DNA from: Streptomyces bungoensis
GTDB lineage: Bacteria > Actinomycetota > Actinomycetes > Streptomycetales > Streptomycetaceae
DNA: 64,000 bases
Direction of reading: 5' to 3'
NCBI RefSeq assembly: GCF_001514215.1
Contig: NZ_KQ948865.1
Location: 1 to 64,000 of the forward strand
This document shows positions 41,272-49,798 of this stretch, one piece after another. The position numbers were made by a program, and so were the translations under genes. The notes below the pieces were generated by a model, which ran no database searches, had not been told where the DNA came from, and was given only the letters and a program-made list of their open reading frames with translations. The first letter of the stretch is position 1. Every line of letters starts with the position of its first letter.

Positions 41272-43022
41272 GGGCGTCCCCCGGGCGGGCTCCCGGCCGG
41301 GGCGGTACGGCCGGTCAGGGTCTCCGGCAGGTGGAGCCGGGCCATCGTGGCGGCGGCGTTCGCCGGGATCCGGGTGCGGGTGGCCAGGGACACCAGCACC
41401 ATGGCGGCGAAGCCCACGGGGACCGACCAGACGGCCGGCCAGGCCAGCAGGGTGTGCAGCCAGCCGGAGCGGGCCCCGCCGGCGATGGTCACCGTCACCG
41501 CGGCCAGCGCCGAGCCGCCGCCGAGGAGCAGCCCCGCGACCGCGCCGGGCGGGGTCAGGCCGCGCCACCAGATCCCGAGGACGAGCAGCGGGCAGAACGA
41601 GGAGGCGGACACGGCGAAGGCGAGGCCGACCGCGTCCGCGACGGGCAGGTCGCTGACGACGGCGCCGGCGGCGGTGGGCACCGCGATCGCCGGCAGGGTG
41701 GCCAGCCGGAAGTGCCGGATCCCGAGAGCCGGCAGCACGTCCTGGGCGAGGACGCCGGCGACGGACAGGGTGAGCCCGGAGACGGTGGACAGGAACGCCG
41801 CGCAGGCGCCGCCCGCGACGAGGGCGCCGAGCAGGTGGCCGCCGGTGCCGCCGACCAGCCGCTCGGGCAGCACCAGGACCGCCGCGTCCGTGTCGCCGGT
41901 GAGCAGCAGGTCGGGGGCGTAGAGCCGGCCGAGCACGCCGTAGAGGGGGATCAGCAGGTAGAAGGCGCCGAGCAGGCCGAGGACGACGACCGTGGTGCGG
42001 CGGGCGGCGCGGCCGTCGGGGTTGGTGTAGAAGCGGACGACGACGTGCGGCAGGCCCATGGTGCCGAGGAAGGTGGCGAGGATCAGCCCGTAGGTGGCGT
42101 ACAGGCCGTGCTGCTCCCGGCCGGCCGACAGCGGCCTGGCCCAGCTGGACGGGGCCGCCCGGCCGCCCTCGTCGTCAGGCAGCGGTACGGGGGTGCCGGG
42201 CGGGAAGCGCAGGGTGGTGCCGGCGCCGACGCGGTGCGTGCCCGGGCCGAGGGTGAGCGGGCCGCCGTCGCGCGGCCGTCCGTCGACGGTGCCGGACGCG
42301 GCCGTGACCCGGACCGGTTCGTCGAGGGTGAGGGTCAGCGGGTGGTCGAGGCGCACCTGCGTGGCGCGCTGGAAGACCGGCCGTTCGTCCCAGACGGGGG
42401 TGGGGGCGCGGTCCGCGCGCCAGGCGAGCAGCAGGAACACGGCGGGCACCAGCAGGGCGGTGAGTTTCAGCCAGTACTGGAAGGCCTGGACGAAGGTGAT
42501 GCTGCGCATGCCGCCGGCGGCCACCGCGACCGTGACGACGGCGGCGACGACCAGGCCTCCGAACCAGCCGGGCGCTCCGGTGAGCAGCCGCAGGGTCAGT
42601 CCGGCGCCGCGCAGCTGGGGCAGCAGGTACAGCCAGCCGATCCCGACGACGAGGACGCCGGCGATCCGCCGCACGGCCCGGGACTCCAGCCGCGCCTCGG
42701 CGAAGTCGGGGAGCGTGTAGGCGCCGGAGCGGCGCAGCGGGGCGGCGACGAAGACGAGCAGGACCAGGAAGCCGGCGGTGTAGCCGATGGGGAACCACAG
42801 CATGTCGGCGCCCTGGGCGAGGACGAGCCCGGCGACGCCGAGGAAGGACGCGGCGGACAGGTACTCCCCGCTCACGGCGCAGGCGTTGAGGCGGGGCGGG
42901 ACGCTGCGGGAGGCGACGTAGAAGTCGGAGGTGGTCCGCGAGACGCGCAGCCCGAGCGCGCCGACGAGCACCGTGGCGAGGACCACGGCCGACACCCCGG
43001 CGATTCCGTACGTCTGGTTCAA
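41268..43022 (-). CDS. Sodium:solute symporter (SLC5 / cation-acetate type)
   Basis: A 584-aa membrane transporter with about 13 helices. N-terminal FYVASRSVPPRLNACAVSGE and YLSAASFLGVAGLVLAQG are hallmarks of ActP/MctP-like SSS members. An extracytoplasmic insert of ~90 residues (about 210-300: PTPVWDERPVFQRATQVRLD ... FPPGTPVPLPDDEGG) interrupts the core. It starts with TTG inside the stop of the upstream small membrane-protein gene (TTGA) and overlaps the kinase start at its end (GTGA). Likely substrates are short carboxylates such as acetate or pyruvate, by family inference. Confidence 0.9.
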   Translation of the reverse strand: MNQTYGIAGVSAVVLATVLVGALGLRVSRTTSDFYVASRSVPPRLNACAVSGEYLSAASFLGVAGLVLAQGADMLWFPIGYTAGFLVLLVFVAAPLRRSGAYTLPDFAEARLESRAVRRIAGVLVVGIGWLYLLPQLRGAGLTLRLLTGAPGWFGGLVVAAVVTVAVAAGGMRSITFVQAFQYWLKLTALLVPAVFLLLAWRADRAPTPVWDERPVFQRATQVRLDHPLTLTLDEPVRVTAASGTVDGRPRDGGPLTLGPGTHRVGAGTTLRFPPGTPVPLPDDEGGRAAPSSWARPLSAGREQHGLYATYGLILATFLGTMGLPHVVVRFYTNPDGRAARRTTVVVLGLLGAFYLLIPLYGVLGRLYAPDLLLTGDTDAAVLVLPERLVGGTGGHLLGALVAGGACAAFLSTVSGLTLSVAGVLAQDVLPALGIRHFRLATLPAIAVPTAAGAVVSDLPVADAVGLAFAVSASSFCPLLVLGIWWRGLTPPGAVAGLLLGGGSALAAVTVTIAGGARSGWLHTLLAWPAVWSVPVGFAAMVLVSLATRTRIPANAAATMARLHLPETLTGRTAPAGSPPGGRP

Positions 43023-43837
43023 CGCCCGGTCACGTCACCCTCGTTGCGCTCGGCACGGCGGACGTACCAGGCGCCCGCGCCCAGCAGGACGGGGTACGGC
43101 GCCGCGCCCAGGACGAGCCAGACGGCGAGCGGGACGTCCGGCCCGGCACCGGCCAGCAGCACGGGGAGCAGGCCGAGCGAGACCGCGAGCAGGGCCACCG
43201 CGGTGAGCGCGGCCCGCAACTGACGGCGCATCAGCGCCGCGACCGGCGCACCGGATCCGGGCACGGCCGCCGTGCGGGGTGGCGGAAGACCGGCACGCGG
43301 GCCCCGGGGCCCCGCGGTGACGACCTCGCGGCGCGCGTCGGCGCTCACCCGGCCGCCGGTGCGGGGCTCATGGCCGCCGCCGGCGGCTGCTCGGCCCCCG
43401 GCGCCCGTCTCCCCGCGCCCGCCGAAGCCCTCGCCGCACCCGCGAGCGGCTTCCCCGTCTCCGGCGCCGATCTCTCCACGTGGGCTCGCGGCCTCTCCGC
43501 GCGGGCCGGCGGCCGCTCGGCGCCCGCCGGCGGTCTCCCGGCTGCCGCTCACGGACTCACCTCGGCTGCCGACGACTTCCCGGCTGCCGGGTACGACCTC
43601 TCCGCGCCCGCCGCCGGTCTCCCGGCCCGCGGTGCCCGCCTCTGCGTACCCGGTGACGGCGTCTCCCCGGCCGTCGGCGCCTGCCGGGCCGCCGATGACG
43701 TTCTCACGGCCGCTGCCCGTGGCCTCCCGGCCCTCGGCCGCCGTCTCCCCGCGCGCGTCGGCGGCTTCCCCGGCCCCGACGGCAGCCGCTCCGCGTCCCG
43801 GGGCCGTCTCCTCGTGAGGGACGGGATCCGGACCCAT
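43019..43837 (-). CDS. Small membrane partner of the symporter with repetitive N-terminal extension
   Basis: The last ~70 residues (MRRQLRAALTAVALLAVSLG ... PYPVLLGAGAWYVRRAERNE) form two helices, like the DUF485-type proteins that accompany acetate-type symporters. The preceding ~200 residues are a Gly/Arg/Glu-rich degenerate repeat (e.g. GSREVVGSRGESVSGSRE). ATG 43837 follows GGGGAG; an internal ATG at 43231 would give only the membrane part. The stop overlaps the symporter start (TTGA). The repeat part is unusual and its translation is uncertain. Confidence 0.7.
   Translation of the reverse strand: MGPDPVPHEETAPGRGAAAVGAGEAADARGETAAEGREATGSGRENVIGGPAGADGRGDAVTGYAEAGTAGRETGGGRGEVVPGSREVVGSRGESVSGSRETAGGRRAAAGPRGEAASPRGEIGAGDGEAARGCGEGFGGRGETGAGGRAAAGGGHEPRTGGRVSADARREVVTAGPRGPRAGLPPPRTAAVPGSGAPVAALMRRQLRAALTAVALLAVSLGLLPVLLAGAGPDVPLAVWLVLGAAPYPVLLGAGAWYVRRAERNEGDVTGR
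43230..43800 (-). repeat. Degenerate in-gene repeat (Gly/Arg/Glu-rich)
   Basis: Many imperfect copies of a GC-rich unit of roughly 24-27 bp encode G-x-R-E/G-E motifs in the upstream half of the gene. Several other frames are also open here as a by-product. Confidence 0.6.
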
Positions 43838-43941
43838 GACGCACTCCCCGACGCCGCGGTGATCAGCTTGTTGCGGCGAGTGTACGCAGCGCGCCAGGGG
43901 TCAGGTAGACGCGCGACGAGGTTCGGCTGACGTCCGGGTGG

Positions 43942-44736
43942 TCAGCGCGGCCGGTCGACGGTGCCGCGGGCCCGCCGGGTCAGCAGGTCGCGCAGTTCGC
44001 GGGCGTTGCGGCGGCTGACGGCGAGGACGCGGTCGCCGATCCGCACGGTCAGGTTGCCTCCGTCCAGGCGGAGTTCCTCGATGCGGCCGAGGGCGACGAG
44101 CCGGCTGCGGTGGATGCGCACGAAGCCGCGCGAGCGCCACTGCTCCTCCAGGGCGGACAGCGGGATGCGCACCAGGTGACTGCCGTGCGGGGTGTGCAGG
44201 CGGGCGTAGTCGCCGTGGGCCTCGACGTAGGTGATGTCGGCGATGGGCACGAACCGGGTGACCCCGCCCAGTTCCACGGGGACCTGGTCGCCGGGCGTGC
44301 CGCCGGGCTCCCGGCCGGGGCCGTCCGGTGTGCGGGCCCGGGTCAGCTCGGCGACGCGCCGCACGGCCTCCGCGAAGCGCTCCCTGCGCAGTGGCTTGAG
44401 CAGGTAGTCCACGGCCTTGAGGTCGAACGCGCGCAGGGCGAAGTCCTCGTGGGCGGTGACGAAGACGATCAGCGGCGGAGCGGGGAAGCCGCCGAGCAGC
44501 TGGGCGAGGTCCAGGCCGCCGAGGCCGGGCATGTCGATGTCGAGGAAGACGACGTCGACGGCCTCGGGGGCGTCGGGCCCGGCGTCCCTGGCCCGTTCGA
44601 GCCGGCGCAGCGCCCCGGCGGCGTCGAGCGCGGGCACGACCGTGCCGATCCGCGGGTCCTCGCCGAGGAGGTACACCAGCTCCTCGAGCGCGGGTTCCTC
44701 GTCGTCGACGGCCAGCGCGCGCAGCGTGTCCCGCAT
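43942..44736 (-). CDS. LytR/AlgR-family response regulator
   Basis: A 264-aa regulator. Receiver domain residues ~4-125 with acidic pair VDDEEPALEEL, phosphoacceptor Asp in VVFLDIDMPGLGG and Lys in LKAVDYLLKPL. C-terminal LytTR DNA-binding domain ~155-255 (YVEAHGDYARLHTPHGSHLV ... FVRIHRSRLVAL). ATG 44736 follows GGGGAGCGG; a longer frame to 44838 has no RBS. Separated by 104 bp from the symporter operon on the same strand. It probably activates that operon in response to the LytS-type kinase. Confidence 0.92.
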   Translation of the reverse strand: MRDTLRALAVDDEEPALEELVYLLGEDPRIGTVVPALDAAGALRRLERARDAGPDAPEAVDVVFLDIDMPGLGGLDLAQLLGGFPAPPLIVFVTAHEDFALRAFDLKAVDYLLKPLRRERFAEAVRRVAELTRARTPDGPGREPGGTPGDQVPVELGGVTRFVPIADITYVEAHGDYARLHTPHGSHLVRIPLSALEEQWRSRGFVRIHRSRLVALGRIEELRLDGGNLTVRIGDRVLAVSRRNARELRDLLTRRARGTVDRPR

Positions 44737-44874
44737 CGTCCGCTCCCCTCCCCCGCCCCGTCCTCGTCCTGCCCTCATCCTTTCCGCACCCGCCCCGCCC
44801 GGCCAAGGCCGCGTCGCCGCCTCACGGCAGACCGTCACCGCGGCGGTCCTCCTCCGCGCCCGTCCGTCGGGCCG

Positions 44875-47175
44875 TCACCCCTCGCGGAGCAGGGCGCCGA
44901 GGATGCGGTCGGGGGTGAGGGGCAGGTCGCGGAAGCGGATGCCGGTGGCGTGGTGGACGGCGTTGCCGATCGCGGCGGCGGTGCCGACGATGCCGATCTC
45001 CCCGATGCCCTTGCTGCCCATGGGGTTGAGGTGGGGATCGTCCTCCTCGATCCAGTCGGCCTCGATGTCGGGGACGTCGGCGTGGGCGGGCACGTGGTAG
45101 GAGGCGAGGTCGGCCTCGGTGAAGTCGCCGAAGGGGCGGTCCAGGGTGCTGCCCTCGGTGAGCGCCATGCCCAGGCCCATGGTCATGCCGCCGACGAACT
45201 GGGAGCGGGCGGTGCGGGCGTTGAGGATGCGTCCGGCGGCGTAGACGCCGAGCAGCCGCCGTACCCGGGTCTCGCCGGTGACGGTGTCGACGGCGACCTC
45301 GGCGAAGTGGGCGCCGAAGGCGTGCCGGGCGTAGGGGGTGTCGGCGTCGGCGCGGCCGGTGGTGTCGGCGCGGGTCTCGATCCCCTCGGTGGGCAGCGGG
45401 CCGGTGAGCGCGGCGAGCCGGGCCGCCAGGTCGGTGCAGGCCTCGTGCACGGCCCAGCCCCAGGAGGCGGTGCCGGAGGAGCCGCCGGCCAGCGGGGCGG
45501 GGGGCAGGTCGGTGCGGCCCACCTCGGTGCGGACCCGGTCCAGGGGGACGTGCAGGGCGTCGGCGGCGACCTGGGCGAGGACGGTGCGGGCGCCGGTGCC
45601 GATGTCGGAGGCGTTGACCCGGACGACGAAGGTGCCGTCCGGCAGGGCCGTGGCGGTGGCGGTGGAGGGGCTGACCATGACGGGGTAGGTGGCGGCGGCG
45701 ACGCCGGTGCCGAGGAGCAGCGGGCCGTCCGCGCGGGTGCCGGGGCGGGGGTCGCGGCGGTCCCAGCCGAAGCGGCGGGCGCCCTCGCGCAGGCACTCGA
45801 CGAGGTGCCGGCTGCTGAACGGGCTGCCGGTGCCCGGGTCCCGCTCGGGCTCGTTGCGGATCCGCAGCTCCACCGGGTCCAGGCCGAGCGCGCCGGCGAG
45901 TTCGTCCATGGCGGATTCCAGGGCGTACATGCCGGGGGCCTCGCCGGGGGCGCGCATCCAGGAGGGGGTGGGGACGTCGAGCGGCACCACGGTGTGGGTG
46001 CTGAGCAGGTGGGGGGCGGCGTACATGACGCGGGAGGGGACGGCGGCCTGCTCCACGAACTCCTTGACCCGGGAGGTGTGGGTGGTCACCTCGTGCAGCA
46101 GGGCGATGAGGCGGCCGTCCGGGGTGGCGCCGAGCCGCAGCCGGTGCAGGGTGGGGGCCCGGTGGCCGACGGTGGTGGGCAGGTGGCGGCGGGGGAAGGC
46201 CACGGTGACGGGCCGTCCGGTACGCCGGGCCGCCATGGCGGCGAGGACGACGTCGGGGCGCGGGGTGCCCTTGGAGCCGAAGCCGCCGCCGACGTGCTCG
46301 GCGATGACGGTGATCTGCTCCTCGGGCAGCCGGAACAGGCCGGCGAGGACGGAGCGCACGGTCGTGCCGCCCTGGCTGGAGGTGTACACCGTGAGCCGGT
46401 CCCCGTCCCAGTCGGCCGTGGTGGTGTGGGGTTCCATGGGGTGGTTGTGCAGCGGCGGCACCCGGTAGGCGGTGTCCACGCGGACCGGGGCGGCGGCGAA
46501 CGCGGCCGCCGGATCGCCCAGTTCGAGCCGGCCGGGCTGGCCGCCGTTGGCCTCCTCGGGCTCGTAGGCGTCCGGGTGGTCCGGCCGCAGGCCCGCGTCG
46601 TGGGGCTCGCGGGCGTACGTGACGCGGACCGCCCGCGCGGCGTCCCGCGCCGATTCCGGGGTCTCGGCCACCGCCAGGGCGACGCACCAGCCGCGGTGCG
46701 GCACGCGGGGGTTCTGCAGGAGGGCGAGGGTGGCGTCGTCCGGTTCGGCGAGGCGGGGTGCGTCGCCCGGCGTGAGCACGGCGAGCACTCCGGGCAGCGC
46801 GAGAGCGGCCGAGGTGTCCACCCCGGTCACCCGCCCCCGGGCGATCCCGGCGGGGACCGGCCACCCGTACACCCGCCCGCTCAGGTGGTGCTCACCGGCG
46901 TACCGGGCCGCCCCGCTCACCTTCTCCCGCCCTTCGCGCCGCCCGGCGGCGGCCCCGAGGGCGGCCCCGGTACGGGGCGCGGGCTCCTCGTAGGTCCGCA
47001 CCGCGCGGGCCCCGGGCGCCTCGGAGGGCGGCGCGGTACGGGCGCTGCCGCCCGCACCGGCGGCTTCCGTCCAGCCCGCCGCCACGTCCTCGGCGGGGAG
47101 GGCGCCGGGGACCAGGGGGTCGTCACCGGACGGGCCGCCGCCGGCCACCTGCGGGGTCGGGTCGGTGGGGGGCAT
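44875..47175 (-). CDS. Molybdenum hydroxylase large subunit (xanthine dehydrogenase/PaoC family)
   Basis: A 766-aa Moco-binding catalytic subunit. Moco contacts include HVGGGFGSKG and ASDIGTGARTVLAQVAADAL; the catalytic Glu is Glu726 in GSKGIGEIG near the C-terminus. The first ~80 residues are a Pro/Ala/Gly-rich tail before the usual start of the fold (GREKVSGAARYAGEH). It works with the FAD and 2Fe-2S subunits encoded immediately upstream. Substrates are aldehydes or N-heterocycles; which one cannot be told. No Tat signal is seen on the Fe-S subunit, so the complex is probably cytoplasmic. Confidence 0.93.
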   Translation of the reverse strand: MPPTDPTPQVAGGGPSGDDPLVPGALPAEDVAAGWTEAAGAGGSARTAPPSEAPGARAVRTYEEPAPRTGAALGAAAGRREGREKVSGAARYAGEHHLSGRVYGWPVPAGIARGRVTGVDTSAALALPGVLAVLTPGDAPRLAEPDDATLALLQNPRVPHRGWCVALAVAETPESARDAARAVRVTYAREPHDAGLRPDHPDAYEPEEANGGQPGRLELGDPAAAFAAAPVRVDTAYRVPPLHNHPMEPHTTTADWDGDRLTVYTSSQGGTTVRSVLAGLFRLPEEQITVIAEHVGGGFGSKGTPRPDVVLAAMAARRTGRPVTVAFPRRHLPTTVGHRAPTLHRLRLGATPDGRLIALLHEVTTHTSRVKEFVEQAAVPSRVMYAAPHLLSTHTVVPLDVPTPSWMRAPGEAPGMYALESAMDELAGALGLDPVELRIRNEPERDPGTGSPFSSRHLVECLREGARRFGWDRRDPRPGTRADGPLLLGTGVAAATYPVMVSPSTATATALPDGTFVVRVNASDIGTGARTVLAQVAADALHVPLDRVRTEVGRTDLPPAPLAGGSSGTASWGWAVHEACTDLAARLAALTGPLPTEGIETRADTTGRADADTPYARHAFGAHFAEVAVDTVTGETRVRRLLGVYAAGRILNARTARSQFVGGMTMGLGMALTEGSTLDRPFGDFTEADLASYHVPAHADVPDIEADWIEEDDPHLNPMGSKGIGEIGIVGTAAAIGNAVHHATGIRFRDLPLTPDRILGALLREG

Positions 47176-47192
47176 GGGGGCTCCTGGGTGGG

Positions 47193-48188
47193 TCAGACGG
47201 GGCTGGGGGCCGGGGCCAGGCGGGTCAGGGTGTCCAGGGCCAGGTTGTGGGCCAGCGGGACCTTGAAGGCGTTGTCCCGCAGGGGCTCCGCCCGCTCCAG
47301 TTCCAGGTCGATCGCGCCCTCGAAGGCCGGCGGGGTCGCGGCGGCGCCCAGCAGGGCCGTCTCCGCGTGGTGGGCCCGCCAGGGGCGGTGCGCCAGGCCC
47401 CCGAAGGCCAGGCCCACCTGGTCGACGACGCCGTCCGCGACGCGCAGCACGACGGCGACGGAGGCGAGCGCGAAGGCGTACGAGGCGCGGTCGCGGGCCT
47501 TGCGGTAGGCGGACGGGACGCCGGCCCGGGCGGCCGGGAGCAGCACGCCGGTGATCAGTTCGCCGGGGCGGATCTCGGTGTCCCGTTCCGGGTGCTCACC
47601 GGGCAGCCGGTGGAAGTCGGCCACCGGGATGCTGCGGGTGCCCTCGGTGCCGTACAGCTCGACGCGGGCGTCCAGGGCGGCGAGCGCCACGGCCATGTCG
47701 GAGGGGTGGGTGGCGATGCACCGGTCGGAGTGCCCGAAGACGGCGTGGTCGCGGTGGACGCCCGCCAGGGCGGCGCAGCCGCTGCCCGGCACGCGCTTGT
47801 TGCAGGGCTTGTCCAGGTCCTGGAAGTAGGGGCAGCGCGTCCGCTGCAGGAGGTTCCCGCCGGTCGTGGCCGCGTTGCGCAGCTGCCCGGAGGCGCCGGC
47901 GAGCAGGGCCTGGGACAGCACTGGGTAGCGGTCGCGGACCAGCGGATGCGCGGCCAGGTCGCTGTTGCGCACGGTGGCGCCGACGCGCAGCGACCCGTCC
48001 GGCCGCTCCTCGACCGTGTCCAGCGGCAGCCGGCCGATGTCGACGAGGACGGCGGGGCTCTCCACCCCGAGCTTCATGAGGTCGACCAGGTTGGTGCCGC
48101 CGGCGAGGTAGCGGGCGCCGGGGTGGGCGGCGTACGCCTCCGCTGCCTCCTCGACGGTGCGCGGCCTCACGTATCCGAACGCTTTCAC
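47193..48188 (-). CDS. Molybdenum hydroxylase FAD-binding subunit (PaoB-like)
   Basis: A 331-aa FAD subunit. FAD pyrophosphate contacts are in LAGGTNLVDLMKLG and ASGQLRNAATTGGNLLQRTR. A four-Cys set (CPYF, PCNKR, GSGCAAL, DRCIATHPSD) matches the extra 4Fe-4S cluster of PaoB-type subunits. GTG 48188 overlaps the stop of the 2Fe-2S subunit gene (GTGA). The Moco subunit follows after 17 bp. Confidence 0.93.
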   Translation of the reverse strand: MKAFGYVRPRTVEEAAEAYAAHPGARYLAGGTNLVDLMKLGVESPAVLVDIGRLPLDTVEERPDGSLRVGATVRNSDLAAHPLVRDRYPVLSQALLAGASGQLRNAATTGGNLLQRTRCPYFQDLDKPCNKRVPGSGCAALAGVHRDHAVFGHSDRCIATHPSDMAVALAALDARVELYGTEGTRSIPVADFHRLPGEHPERDTEIRPGELITGVLLPAARAGVPSAYRKARDRASYAFALASVAVVLRVADGVVDQVGLAFGGLAHRPWRAHHAETALLGAAATPPAFEGAIDLELERAEPLRDNAFKVPLAHNLALDTLTRLAPAPSPV

Positions 48189-48724
48189 CGGATCACGTCC
48201 TCCACGGCGTCGACGATGCGCGGGTAGGCCCCGCACCGGCACAGGTTGCCGCTGAGCCGTTCGCGGATCTCGGTCCGGTCCAGCGGGACGGGCCGGCCGG
48301 AGGGCTCGGCGGGGTCGGTGACGTGGGAGGGGTGGCCGGCCGCGGCCTCGGCGAGCATGCCGACGGCGGAGCAGATCTGTCCCGGGGTGCAGTACCCGCA
48401 CTGGAAGGCGTCGCGTTCCAGGAAGGCCCGCTGCAGGGGGTGCGGCTCCTCGCCGTCGCCGCTCAGGCCCTCGATGGTGGTGACCTCGCTGCCGTCGAGG
48501 GTGACGGCGAGGAGCAGGCAGCTGTTGACGCGGCGCCCGTCGGCCAGCACGGTGCAGGCGCCGCACTGGCCGTGGTCGCAGCCCTTCTTGGACCCGGTCA
48601 GGCCGAGGTCCTCGCGCAGCAGGTCGAGCAGGACCCGCCGGTGGTCGACGAGCAGGGTGTGGGGTTTGCCGTTCACCCGGAGGGTGATCTCCGAGTGCGG
48701 GCCGAGCCGGTTGTCGCTGGTCAT
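48185..48724 (-). CDS. Molybdenum hydroxylase 2Fe-2S subunit (PaoA-like)
   Basis: A 179-aa electron-transfer subunit with two 2Fe-2S sites: the plant-ferredoxin motif GCDHGQCGACTVLADGRRVN plus C, and QCGYCTPGQICS ... GNLCRCGAYPRI. ATG 48724. PaoA of E. coli has a Tat signal, and this protein does not. First gene of the three-subunit operon. No XdhC/MocA-type maturation gene follows in the window. Confidence 0.93.
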   Translation of the reverse strand: MTSDNRLGPHSEITLRVNGKPHTLLVDHRRVLLDLLREDLGLTGSKKGCDHGQCGACTVLADGRRVNSCLLLAVTLDGSEVTTIEGLSGDGEEPHPLQRAFLERDAFQCGYCTPGQICSAVGMLAEAAAGHPSHVTDPAEPSGRPVPLDRTEIRERLSGNLCRCGAYPRIVDAVEDVIR

Positions 48725-48804
48725 GGCAGGGTGGGCCTTCCGCCAGGGGCCTGGTGCCGTGCACACCGCGTATCCACGCCGCGGCACCTCACACGTCCCC
48801 CGGC

Positions 48805-49674
48805 TCAGCTCGTCGCGGTGGTCCCACCGCTCTTGGTCATCCGGTCGGTGATGTCGGCGGTGTCCCCGGCGGGCGGCGCGGTGATCCGCGCGTCGGTGCC
48901 GAAGCCGCTGAAGCGGAGCACGGTCGTGCTGGTGACCCGGCTGCTGCCCTGTCCCGGGGTGCGGCCCTCGAGCGGGTGCAGGGTCAGGCGGACGCTCTCC
49001 TGCCGCATCCGGCCCCGCCCGTCCAGCCAGACGTCCACGGGCAGCGAGGACCGGCCGAGCTGCCGGCGCAGCTCCCGCGCCTGGCCGGCGTCGCCCCGGG
49101 TGAGGGCGGACAGGGGCACCGTCACCCGGTAGTGGGTCGTCGGGGTGCCGTCGAGGGTCTGCGCGCCGACCCGGGTGACCTGCCCGGCACCGGCGTCCTT
49201 GAGGTAGCGCACGGGCTCGGCCGGGTCGCTCACCCGGGACTGCCCGGCCGAGCCCTGGCGTGCCAACCGGCCGAGGTCGATCCTCAGCCAGGTCTTGCCG
49301 TGCGGTACGGCGCCCCGCTGCCCGCCGGAGGGCTTCTGGTAGACGACCCCGTCGACGACCCGCTGCTCGACCGTGGTGCCCTGCGTGGTCAGCTCGATCC
49401 GGCTCGCGCCGCGCTTCAGGTCGGCGACGCCGCTGCCGTGCGCGGTGAGGGCCTGCCCCTCGGCGACGACCTTGCTGCTGACGGCCAGCTTCGCGGTGCC
49501 GGCGGCCACCGTCCGGCCGTAGGCGTCCTGGACGGCGCGGGCGGGCGGGGTCGCGCTCGGGCCGCGCCGCGCGTCCGCGGCCTTCCCGGAGCCGTCCTCG
49601 CTGCCGCAGCCGGCCAGGGCCGCGGCGGCGAGGACGAGCGCGGCGGCGGCCCGTGCGGTCTGCGCTGTCGACAC
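48805..49674 (-). CDS. LolA/LprG-like lipoprotein
   Basis: A 289-aa secreted lipoprotein with signal sequence and lipobox ALAGC (Cys23 from the GTG start). The mature part has the beta-rich LolA/LppX/LprG pattern (GVADLKRGASRIELTTQGTT, VVYQKPSGG, LPVDVWLDGRGRMRQESVRL). GTG 49674 follows GGGAGGAG; the ATG at 49692 would overlap that RBS. Likely binds lipids or membrane components; the partner is unknown. It precedes the molybdenum hydroxylase operon by 80 bp. Confidence 0.85.
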   Translation of the reverse strand: MSTAQTARAAAALVLAAAALAGCGSEDGSGKAADARRGPSATPPARAVQDAYGRTVAAGTAKLAVSSKVVAEGQALTAHGSGVADLKRGASRIELTTQGTTVEQRVVDGVVYQKPSGGQRGAVPHGKTWLRIDLGRLARQGSAGQSRVSDPAEPVRYLKDAGAGQVTRVGAQTLDGTPTTHYRVTVPLSALTRGDAGQARELRRQLGRSSLPVDVWLDGRGRMRQESVRLTLHPLEGRTPGQGSSRVTSTTVLRFSGFGTDARITAPPAGDTADITDRMTKSGGTTATS

Positions 49675-49798
49675 CGTGGGGGCTCCTCCCAAGTCGGGTG
49701 ACGTCCTGTGGACTTGACCCGCTCCCGGTTCCCCGTTCGCCGCCGCTCACGCGCGCCGGCCGCGACGGACCGCCACCGCCGCCGGCCGGGACGCGGCC

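Noticed and set aside
43272..43930. Forward frames opposite the repeat-rich symporter partner gene
   Set aside because: They are open only because of the low-complexity repeat. The reverse frame is tied to the symporter by an overlap.
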